NCBI GenBank assembly: GCA_027449865.1
Contig: DAIDKV010000079.1
Location: forward strand, 1-34,683
Direction of reading: 5' to 3'
Source: Planctomycetales bacterium
GTDB lineage: Bacteria; Planctomycetota; Planctomycetia; Isosphaerales; Isosphaeraceae
Length of the DNA stretch: 34,683 bases
Of the stretch, positions 18,731 through 24,704 are shown piece by piece. The notes beneath the pieces were generated by a model. It ran no database searches. It was not told where the DNA came from and saw only the letters and a list, made by a program, of their open reading frames with translations. Each line of letters opens with the position of its first letter. The first letter of the stretch is position 1. The position numbers were made by a program, and so were the translations under genes.

Positions 18731-19999
18731 ATGCCCGCGCGATTGCAGCTTACCCGGTCTCTTCTCGCGGCGATGATTCTCAGCCTCGCCAGCGCCCGGG
18801 TCGACGCGGGCGACGAGACCATGCACCCCGTCGCGCTTCGGGCCCGCGTCGATCGCGTTCAGCCGATGACCGGCCTGGTCCTCTGGACAACCTCCGAGCA
18901 CACTCGGACCGACGCCGTTCAGTTGGAATTCAGCTACATGAAGTATTCCGACATCGTGAAGCGCAGGGGTGTTTATGAATGGCGCGTGATGGACCGACTG
19001 CTCGATCGCGTCGCGAAGCGCGGGCATCAGGCAATCGTCCGATTTTATTATGTCTATCCTGGGAATCCGACGACGGTTCCCGAGTACATTCGGGCGATGC
19101 GCGACTATCATGAGACGCGAGGGATCAGCGAGGGGAAGCCGACGATGTTCCCCGACTGGTCGCATCGGGCGCTTCAGGAGTTTACCCTGGAATTTTACGA
19201 GAAGATGGCCGAGCGGTACGACAACGACCCGAGGCTTGCGTTCGTGGAGACGGGCTTTGGGCTCTGGGCCGAGTACCATATTTACGAGGGGCCGAGGGTG
19301 CTCGGCAAAACCTTCCCGGACAAGGCGTTTCAAGCGACGTTCGCGCGTCGGCTGGCCGCCGTTTTTTCACGGACGCCGTGGATGCTCTCGGTCGACGCGG
19401 CCGACGACGAATATGCCCCGTTCCCCGATCGTGAAGATCTACGAAAGCTGGCCTTTGGCGTGTTCGACGATTCCTTTCTCCGCGAGCAACATTCCCGGAT
19501 CAATGAGCCTCGCTGGGAGATTCTCGATCGCGACCGATGGAAGATCGCTCCGGCGGGTGGGGAATTCAGCTACGATACGAAGCACGATCAGAGGGAGGCG
19601 CTGGCCGATGCCGGCCCGCACGGCATCGCGTTTGAGAAGGCCGCGGCGGCGTTTCACCTGACGTTCCTGATCGCCAACGATCAGCCGAAATACCGGACGT
19701 TCGACCGGATTCGGTCGGCCGGGATGGCGTGCGGGTATCGGTTCGCGATCACGGCGTTCGAGGCGAGCGAATCGCGGTCGCGTCTCACCGTGACGAATCG
19801 AGGCGTGGCGCCGATCTATCACGACGCCTTCCTCGCGGTGAATGGCGTCCGGTCATCTCGGTCGCTGAAGGGGCTCTTGCCGGGCGAGTCGCGGACCGAC
19901 GAGATCGCCGCCGGCGGCCGGTCGCCCCGGGTCACCATCGCCTCGGATCGCCTCGTCCCGGGCCAGGTGATCGGATTTGATGCCGATTTGAATCGTTGA
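18731..19999 (+). CDS. secreted DUF4832-like glycosidase-fold protein
   Basis: This 422-residue protein has a signal peptide (residues 1-28, ending ARVDAGDE). A TIM-barrel-like domain follows with FSYMKYSDIV, YEWRVMDRLLDRVAKRGHQAIVRFYY, and an acidic ETGFGLWAEYHIYEG segment where a catalytic Glu would be expected. A C-terminal beta domain has ESRSRLTVTNRGVAPIYHDAF. This is the layout of DUF4832 proteins, which resemble glycoside hydrolases of the beta-galactosidase type. The start at 18731 begins the signal peptide and has GAGG 12-15 bases upstream. Enzymatic activity is unproven. Confidence 0.78.
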   Translation: MPARLQLTRSLLAAMILSLASARVDAGDETMHPVALRARVDRVQPMTGLVLWTTSEHTRTDAVQLEFSYMKYSDIVKRRGVYEWRVMDRLLDRVAKRGHQAIVRFYYVYPGNPTTVPEYIRAMRDYHETRGISEGKPTMFPDWSHRALQEFTLEFYEKMAERYDNDPRLAFVETGFGLWAEYHIYEGPRVLGKTFPDKAFQATFARRLAAVFSRTPWMLSVDAADDEYAPFPDREDLRKLAFGVFDDSFLREQHSRINEPRWEILDRDRWKIAPAGGEFSYDTKHDQREALADAGPHGIAFEKAAAAFHLTFLIANDQPKYRTFDRIRSAGMACGYRFAITAFEASESRSRLTVTNRGVAPIYHDAFLAVNGVRSSRSLKGLLPGESRTDEIAAGGRSPRVTIASDRLVPGQVIGFDADLNR

Positions 20000-20038
20000 A
20001 CCCACGTTTTCCCAATCATTCCCGATGCGAGGAACCGG

Positions 20039-21265
20039 ATGCCCCGACGTTCACCGTCTCGATCTCGATCTCGATCGTCCCGGAGGGTTGAGGCGCCCGG
20101 GACGTCGAATCGAGCGCCGCGGCGATCGCGATGGAAATGGCAAGGGAGCGGGCGCTGGCGCTGGCCGATCCTGGCTGGATTGGCGGTCGTTCTGGCGATG
20201 GCGGCGCTGGGGTGGCTGGCGGCTCGAATGCCGGCCGATCTCCGGGCCGAGGCCGAGCGAGCCCAGCGTTCCGGCGATCGGGCGGCCGCGCTCCGGGCCT
20301 GGTCCGCGCTCAACGCGACCGGTTCGGCGACGGCCGCGACCTGGCTTTCTCAGGCGAGGGCCGCGCTGGCGGTCGGTCGGGCGGCGGAGGCTGAGACGGC
20401 GTTGCGGCTCTCGATCGAGAAGGATCCCGCCAGCGCGGAGAGCTGGCGGATCTTGCTGGAGATTTTTCGCGCGGAGGATCGGCGGATCGACGCCGAACGG
20501 TTGGCCTGGGGGATGTTTGACCGCGTGTCGCCCGGGGCGCGTGGAGCGGTTTTGCGCGAGCTGACGCTGGCGCTGCTGGCGGATGTTCCCGACGGCGACG
20601 CCCGGCGCACGCTGGCGCGGTGGGTTCACACCGATCCGAACGATGTCGATGCGAGGGTGGCGCTGATCCGTCGGATCGCCGAGCAGCCGGCCGACGGCGA
20701 TCCCGACCGCGACGCCCGGCTGGCCGAGCTGGAATCGATCGTCGAGGCGCATCCGGATCATCTCGGAGCGAGAGCCGCGCTGGCCGCCGCGCTGGCCGAG
20801 GCGGGCGAGCCGGATCGGGGCCGATCGGCGCTCGACGCCTGGCCGGTGGACCGGCGCGACGACCCGCGTTATCTCCAGCTTCGCGGGCGATGGGCGCTGG
20901 AATACGACCAGCGAGCCGAGGAGGCGGCCGTCGTGCTGACGGAGGCCGTTGGCGCGGTTCCGTCGGACTGGCGATCGTGGTATCGGCTGGCGCGAGCGCT
21001 CCGTCGGCTCGGTCGAGACGGCGAGGCCCGTCGAGCGGCGGAATCCGTCGCCCGAATCCGGGAAGCCATCGAGCCGGTCCTGCTTGGCCGACGACTCGCC
21101 GATGAGCTGAAAAATCCGGATGACCCGAGGACCGCGGCCGACCTCGCCGACCTGGCCCATCGGGCCGGGTTCGGCCGCCTCGCCCTCGCCTGGCGGGCCG
21201 AGGTTCCGCTCCGAACCGAACGGATGCGGGCGGCTCGTTCCGAAATGAAGGAAGATCGGCCTTGA
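20039..21265 (+). CDS. TPR-repeat membrane protein
   Basis: This 408-residue protein has a very basic Arg/Ser-rich N-terminus (residues 1-42), one membrane helix (WPILAGLAVVLAMAALGWLA, about 43-62) and a long alpha-helical solenoid of tetratricopeptide-like repeats (such as GRAAEAETALRLSIEKDPAS and RLARALRRLGRDGEARRAAESV). The C-terminal domain should be periplasmic and bind other proteins. GAGG precedes the start by about 6 bases. It begins 39 bases after the DUF4832 gene on the same strand, so they may be one transcript. The function is unknown. The 336-base gap that follows (21266-21601) holds only the possible attC-like remnant at its right end. Confidence 0.78.
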   Translation: MPRRSPSRSRSRSSRRVEAPGTSNRAPRRSRWKWQGSGRWRWPILAGLAVVLAMAALGWLAARMPADLRAEAERAQRSGDRAAALRAWSALNATGSATAATWLSQARAALAVGRAAEAETALRLSIEKDPASAESWRILLEIFRAEDRRIDAERLAWGMFDRVSPGARGAVLRELTLALLADVPDGDARRTLARWVHTDPNDVDARVALIRRIAEQPADGDPDRDARLAELESIVEAHPDHLGARAALAAALAEAGEPDRGRSALDAWPVDRRDDPRYLQLRGRWALEYDQRAEEAAVVLTEAVGAVPSDWRSWYRLARALRRLGRDGEARRAAESVARIREAIEPVLLGRRLADELKNPDDPRTAADLADLAHRAGFGRLALAWRAEVPLRTERMRAARSEMKEDRP

Positions 21266-21545
21266 AGACCCGGGGATGGCATCGATCGAGGATCTGGAAT
21301 CCAGAGTCCAGACCTGGCTAAAGGGGTCGGATACCTTTCTTCGGACCCAGTCCACATGGGCCTCTTCAGCGAGAATGCCGCGATGCCATTGCCGAGTCGC
21401 ATCCCGGACCTGATCGAGTCGCCTGGGCATTTCCCCCTTCCTCCGTCCGAGATTCCGTCCAAAACCATCTGATCCCTTGCGACGAACTGGGAAATTGCGG
21501 ATAATCCTCGGAAGTCCACGCGATTATACGGAAAATCAGACGTAC

Positions 21546-21583
21546 ATCAACACGGCCGTTCACCGGCCGAATTCTTGTTAGGC
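21546..21583. repeat. possible degenerate attC-like site or first recombination end
   Basis: CGGCCG-TTCAC-CGGCCG forms a small stem, flanked by CAAC on the left and GTTAGGC (21577-21583, exact GTTRRRY consensus) on the right. It is shorter than the other sites and lacks the CAGCGG arms, so it may be a degenerate attC, an attI-like end, or chance. It marks the left boundary of the cassette series. Confidence 0.35.
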
Positions 21584-21601
21584 TGCGGAGGTGAAACCCG
21601 G

Positions 21602-22144
21602 ATGGCTGGGTTCCGGCTTGATCCGAACAACCGCCACGCTGTCCATCCCGCCGACGTGCTGCGGGTCGATCGGCAGTTGCTGTTGAACGGGCCGATCGCG
21701 CTTTACGACGATCGCGACCGGCTGCGACAGCATATCGAGGCGCTGGAGTCTTACGGCTACTGCTGCCCTGCATTCGAATGTTCCGCGTGGGATACAGTGG
21801 CGGCGATGCATGGGGCTTTGGCCGATGGGCTGAGCTTCCCCGATTACTACGGCCACAACCTGGACGCCCTGAACGATTGCATGGGCGACCTCGACATCCC
21901 CGAGGTGGGAGGTACGGCGCTCGTGCTTTGGCGGTTCGACGGGTTCGCTCGACGATTTCCCGAGGTGGCCTGGCAGGTCCTGGATGTGATCGCCGGGACC
22001 TCGTGGTTCCACCTTCAGTACGGCCGTCGCCTGCTCGGTCTCGTACAGTCCGACGACCGCGAGTTGCGGTTTGCTCCGGTCGGCGCGCGGCCCGTGATTC
22101 GGATCGCGTGGGAGTGTCACAAGCGGCGTGATAACTCGGCCTAA
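21602..22144 (+). CDS. cassette-borne barstar-family inhibitor
   Basis: This 180-residue protein contains the barstar signature at residues 79-100: SFPDYYGHNLDALNDCMGDL, matching the helix and loop with which barstar blocks barnase-type ribonucleases. An N-terminal extension of about 30 residues precedes it. A perfect Shine-Dalgarno GGAGGTGA (21587-21594) stands 7 bases before the start and 3 bases after GTTAGGC, as expected in a compact cassette. The stop codon TAA (22142-22144) is part of the left end of attC site 1. No ribonuclease toxin is encoded nearby, so it would act as an orphan immunity protein or antitoxin. Confidence 0.8.
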   Translation: MAGFRLDPNNRHAVHPADVLRVDRQLLLNGPIALYDDRDRLRQHIEALESYGYCCPAFECSAWDTVAAMHGALADGLSFPDYYGHNLDALNDCMGDLDIPEVGGTALVLWRFDGFARRFPEVAWQVLDVIAGTSWFHLQYGRRLLGLVQSDDRELRFAPVGARPVIRIAWECHKRRDNSA

Positions 22145-22196
22145 CATTCGGTTGCAGCGGACCCGCTGCGCGGGCCGCTGAACCTCGGCGTTAGCC
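22139..22196 (+). repeat. attC-like site 1
   Basis: The left end GCCTAAC matches RYYYAAC, and the right end is GTTAGCC. The core stem pairs CAGCGG with CCGCTG and CCCG with CGGG, leaving one unpaired A (the expected extrahelical base) and loop CTGCG. It is 58 bp long. Its core is identical to site 3. Confidence 0.75.
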
Positions 22197-22411
22197 TGGG
22201 CAATCCGGTGTCGATCCGGTGCAAGGGTCATCCGGCGCGAGGGCGATCGCCTCGGGTGTCGCGTCTGGTGGCGTTCGCTTTGAGACGCGCGGCCTCGGCT
22301 CTTGCGATCCGCTGTCCCGCGCGGCATGGTTGGCAGGTGGCAGGTAGCGCGCCCGGTGGCGTTCGCTGAGAACAGGCGGTTGCGTGGCGGATCGTCTTCC
22401 TCTATTTTCAA
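22197..22411. other. non-coding cassette insert, copy A
   Basis: This 215-base insert between sites 1 and 2 has no plus-strand gene with a credible start and ribosome-binding site. It is about 85-90% identical, gap-free by eye, to copy B at 23080. A minus-strand frame stays open in both copies (shared peptide SERHQTRHPRRSP), but it runs through the attC site and lacks a good start. It may supply a promoter, an RNA, or nothing. Confidence 0.6.
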
Positions 22412-22471
22412 GGCTAACGAAGCATTCCAGCGGACCGGCCTACAACCGGCCGCTGAATTTAGGCGTTAGCC
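22412..22471 (+). repeat. attC-like site 2
   Basis: The left end is GGCTAAC, with one mismatch to RYYYAAC, and the right end is GTTAGCC. The stem pairs CAGCGG-A-CCGG with CCGG-CCGCTG, with one bulged A and loop CCTACAA. It is 60 bp and nearly identical to site 4. Confidence 0.75.
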
Positions 22472-22497
22472 TGCGAATGGCATAGGCAAATCGATGC

Positions 22498-23016
22498 ATG
22501 AGGCGACGTCAATTCTTTACTCGTGTGTTCTACGGCCTCATCGCCCTTGTGTTTGCATGGCTGGGCATCCGTCGGCGTAAGGAGAGTTCTGTGACGCCAG
22601 AGAGCCCGTTCGATCGCGTCGTCATCGTATGTTACAATGATCACGCCGATTATAGCCCCGGCATTTATCTCCACGGGGCCGACGGCGGCGGCCCGGCGTG
22701 CCTAAGTTTCGCCCGGGAAGCGGCGCACTGCATGCGGGTCGGCGAGCCAGCGGACTCCGCCGCGGGCCTCTGCGGCTACCTATTCACTCAGCTCGGGCCG
22801 GAGGTCACGAGCGGCGGGGGCCTTTCGCTCTGGGATGCGCCCCGACCTCGCGCCGATGGGTCAGTTGACTGGCAAGCCTATTGTTCCTGGAATGTGGACC
22901 TTGTACTCGTCAACGTCGATCGGCTGACCGCGGAGTGCTTCGTCAGCCCGGCAGACGCGAAGGCCCCGAATAAGACGTTTGCTGGGCGGCTCACGGGGCT
23001 GAAGTTCGGCGGTTAG
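22498..23016 (+). CDS. cassette gene of unknown function, membrane-anchored
   Basis: This 172-residue protein begins with a basic segment and one hydrophobic helix (FFTRVFYGLIALVFAWLGI, residues 6-24) followed by RRRK, so the body may be anchored and its topology is unclear. The soluble part has VVIVCYNDHADYSPGIYLHG and REAAHCMRVGEPADSAAGLCGYL, which recall a family of uncharacterised proteins with a YNDHADYSP-x-YLHW-like motif; the match is from memory. The start at 22498 is 26 bases after site 2. The ribosome-binding site is weak. The stop is 5 bases before site 3. No function is assigned. Confidence 0.65.
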   Translation: MRRRQFFTRVFYGLIALVFAWLGIRRRKESSVTPESPFDRVVIVCYNDHADYSPGIYLHGADGGGPACLSFAREAAHCMRVGEPADSAAGLCGYLFTQLGPEVTSGGGLSLWDAPRPRADGSVDWQAYCSWNVDLVLVNVDRLTAECFVSPADAKAPNKTFAGRLTGLKFGG

Positions 23017-23021
23017 GCCAA

Positions 23022-23079
23022 GTCTAACGAGGCGATGCAGCGGACCCGCTGCGCGGGCCGCTGATCTCGATCGTTAGCC
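23022..23079 (+). repeat. attC-like site 3
   Basis: The left end GTCTAAC is an exact RYYYAAC match, and the right end is GTTAGCC. The stem core is identical to site 1, including the bulged A and loop CTGCG. It is 58 bp. A second GTTAGGC stands just left of it at 23012-23018. Confidence 0.75.
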
Positions 23080-23294
23080 TGGGTTGTCCGGTGTCGATCC
23101 GGTGCAAGGGTCATCCGGCGCGGTGGCGATCGCCTCGGGTGTCGCGTTTGGTGGCGTTCGCTTTGGGTCGCGCGGCCTTCGCTGTTGCGATCCGCTCTCC
23201 CACGCGGCATGGTCGATCAGCGGTGGGTGGCGCGTCTGGTGTCGTTCGCTGGGGACGGGCGGTTGCGTGGCGGATCGCCTTCCTCTATTTTAGA
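23080..23294. other. non-coding cassette insert, copy B
   Basis: This insert is 215 bases, the same length as copy A and highly similar to it. With its two flanking sites it makes a 333-base unit, as does copy A. Small GTG-started plus-strand frames exist (69 codons), but the equivalent frames are not well kept in copy A. Confidence 0.6.
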
Positions 23295-23354
23295 GGCTAA
23301 CGAAGCATTCCAGCGGACCGGCTTACAGCCAGCCGCTGAATTTAGGCGTTAGCC
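23295..23354 (+). repeat. attC-like site 4
   Basis: The left end is GGCTAAC and the right end GTTAGCC. The stem pairs CAGCGG with CCGCTG. The inner stem differs from site 2 at two positions in the loop-proximal part (CTTACAGCCA in place of CCTACAACCG-like sequence). It is 60 bp. Confidence 0.75.
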
Positions 23355-23377
23355 AGCGGTCTTCGTCGGAGGCTACC

Positions 23378-23812
23378 GTGATCTCCTGCCGTCGGAGTTG
23401 GTGGAGGTGGATGACATCCCGGCCTCGTTACGATGGCTCGCTCTTGGCCACGATCGTTTGGTGGGAACTCCGGCGCCTCAGCTACAACCTCTTCCTCGTC
23501 GCAATCGGCATCCCCGGCCTGCTCCTGTTCTTCCGCGCGATCAGCGCTTCGGATTCGCTCGCACCGGGTGAGGATGCCGTTGAGCCAATCGCGTTGGCCG
23601 CCGCCCCAATCGCGGCCAACATAGCCTATACGGCCGGGTGGCTCGTCGAAGGAGTACTGCTCGGCCAAAGGCCGGGGCCACCGATCGGGCCGTGGCTGAT
23701 GAAAGCCGGTCTGCTGTTCTCGATCACGGTCGTCTTTTTTCCGGCTGTCTTGTGGTGCATGATCGATCTCGCTGGCGTCGTGAGGCACCTCGTTGGTTCC
23801 GGGACCGGCTAA
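23378..23812 (+). CDS. cassette-borne small membrane protein
   Basis: This 144-residue protein has three or so hydrophobic segments: NLFLVAIGIPGLLLFFRAI, PIAANIAYTAGWLVEGVLLG and AGLLFSITVVFFPAVLWCMI. The GTG start at 23378 has GGAGG at 5 bases. An ATG at 23411 also follows GGAGG, at only 3 bases, and would begin at MTSRPRYDGSLLATIVWWEL, which looks more like the usual N-terminus of such proteins; either may be used. The stop TAA (23810-23812) lies inside attC-like site 5. No function is recognised. Confidence 0.65.
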   Translation: MISCRRSWWRWMTSRPRYDGSLLATIVWWELRRLSYNLFLVAIGIPGLLLFFRAISASDSLAPGEDAVEPIALAAAPIAANIAYTAGWLVEGVLLGQRPGPPIGPWLMKAGLLFSITVVFFPAVLWCMIDLAGVVRHLVGSGTG

Positions 23813-23866
23813 CGAGGCGATCCAGCGGATCGGCCTACGGCCGCCCGCTGATCTTCGGCGTTAGAC
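23807..23866 (+). repeat. attC-like site 5
   Basis: The left end is GGCTAAC, and the right end GTTAGAC is an exact GTTRRRY match. The stem pairs CAGCGG with CCGCTG after an offset (GGATCGGCC / GGCCGCCCGCTG), again with unpaired bases on one side. It is 60 bp. Confidence 0.75.
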
Positions 23867-23918
23867 GGCGGGGGCGCGAGTGGCACACAATCATCAAGCG
23901 TGGTGCCGACTCCGACAG

Positions 23919-24227
23919 ATGGGACGTCTGCGTTTCATCCTCTGCTACGGGGTCTTGGGATGGGGCCTACCCTTTGGCCTCCTCTTCCCGGCAGTCTTCG
24001 CCGGGCTCATTCGCCTCGTCGACGGCGAGGGCCCATCATACTCCGAGATCATGCCCTGGATGCTCCCCGTGGGCCTGTTCTCCGGTGTCGGATTCGGTGC
24101 ATGGACCTGGGTCTTGGGCGAGCAGGGGCATCGGCGTTGGCTGGAGCAGGCCGAGGCCCAAGAGGGGGCCGTCTTCTATGAAGCCGCTGAAGTCAAGCCC
24201 CCGCTGACCGAAAAGCCCTCCGAGTGA
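23919..24227 (+). CDS. cassette-borne two-helix membrane protein
   Basis: This 102-residue protein starts MGRLRFILCYGVLGWGLPFG and has two hydrophobic segments (ILCYGVLGWGLPFGLLFPAV and MLPVGLFSGVGFGAWTWVLG) with a charged C-terminal tail (WLEQAEAQEG...). A GTG at 23880 could extend it by 13 residues without adding recognisable sequence. It is the last cassette before the IS110 element. No attC-like site follows its stop. The function is unknown. Confidence 0.6.
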   Translation: MGRLRFILCYGVLGWGLPFGLLFPAVFAGLIRLVDGEGPSYSEIMPWMLPVGLFSGVGFGAWTWVLGEQGHRRWLEQAEAQEGAVFYEAAEVKPPLTEKPSE

Positions 24228-24256
24228 CCTCGGGACGAACAGAGTACGCTTCGAGT

Positions 24257-24306
24257 TCGGTCCTGTCCCGGTTCGCCTCGTCAGAGGCGAACCGGGACAG
24301 GACCGA
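24257..24306. repeat. perfect 23-bp-arm inverted repeat with GTCA loop
   Basis: Arms 24257-24279 and 24284-24306 are perfectly complementary (inner part GGTTCGCCTC / GAGGCGAACC) around loop GTCA. It lies 30 bases after the last cassette gene, so it could terminate that gene or mark an end of the IS110 element. Confidence 0.75.
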
Positions 24307-24658
24307 TCCCGTTCCACTGGCACACCGACTCTCGAGTCGTTCGGTTCACTCCTCCTCGGCCTCCAGGCGATCTCCACGGCGACGCGGCGGGCGGCTGGCT
24401 CCGATGGCGGGCGACGACTTCGGCTCATCGCCTCGACCTTCTCTCCGTGTCCCGGGTCGGCTCGACCCTGGTGCACCTGTTACTGCGTTCGTCTCGCGAC
24501 GACTCCCAGCCGACGAGGAGGGCGATCCCATCTAACGAACGGTCATGTCTCCATGACCCGGCGGCTACCCCGGTCGCCCTCCCCGCGCGGTTCGCTCGTG
24601 ACCCTTCGCCTCCCGGCCCCTGTTCGATGACTCCAGGCAACAACAACGACTCCCTCTC

Positions 24659-24704
24659 GGTCCGGCCGTCAGGCCGGTCTGGGTCCGGCCGTCAGGCCGG
24701 TCTG
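24659..24704. repeat. tandem 23-bp repeat, each unit a GTCA-loop hairpin
   Basis: Two identical 23-base units (24659-24681 and 24682-24704) each contain CCGGCC-GTCA-GGCCGG. The second unit includes the transposase stop codon. The loop sequence equals that of the large hairpin at 24257. It could be part of a structured RNA or a terminator. Confidence 0.75.

Larger units (their letters stand above)
21577..24227 (+). mobile_element. integron-like gene cassette array without visible integrase (CALIN-like)
   Basis: Five 58-60 bp attC-like sites in the same orientation separate short inserts of 215-550 bp. Four inserts hold single plus-strand genes (barstar-like, unknown, two small membrane proteins) and two are nearly identical non-coding inserts. 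Genes end within or just before the attC-like site, as in integron cassettes. No tyrosine recombinase of the IntI type is encoded in the window. The last cassette has no recognisable attC on its right, where an IS110-family element begins. Confidence 0.7.

Noticed and set aside
21266-21545. Decayed REP-associated transposase on the minus strand (MPRRLDQVRDATRQ...)
   Set aside because: The start has a purine-rich upstream sequence, but no HUH or Tyr motif follows and the frame soon merges into antisense of the TPR gene.
22197-23294. The two non-coding inserts as a CRISPR or tandem repeat array
   Set aside because: There are only two copies, separated by a gene and bounded by attC-like sites, with no short repeat-spacer pattern.
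24530-24536. ATCTAAC as the left end of a sixth attC-like site
   Set aside because: It matches RYYYAAC, but no CAGCGG/CCGCTG stem or GTTRRRY end follows within 150 bases.
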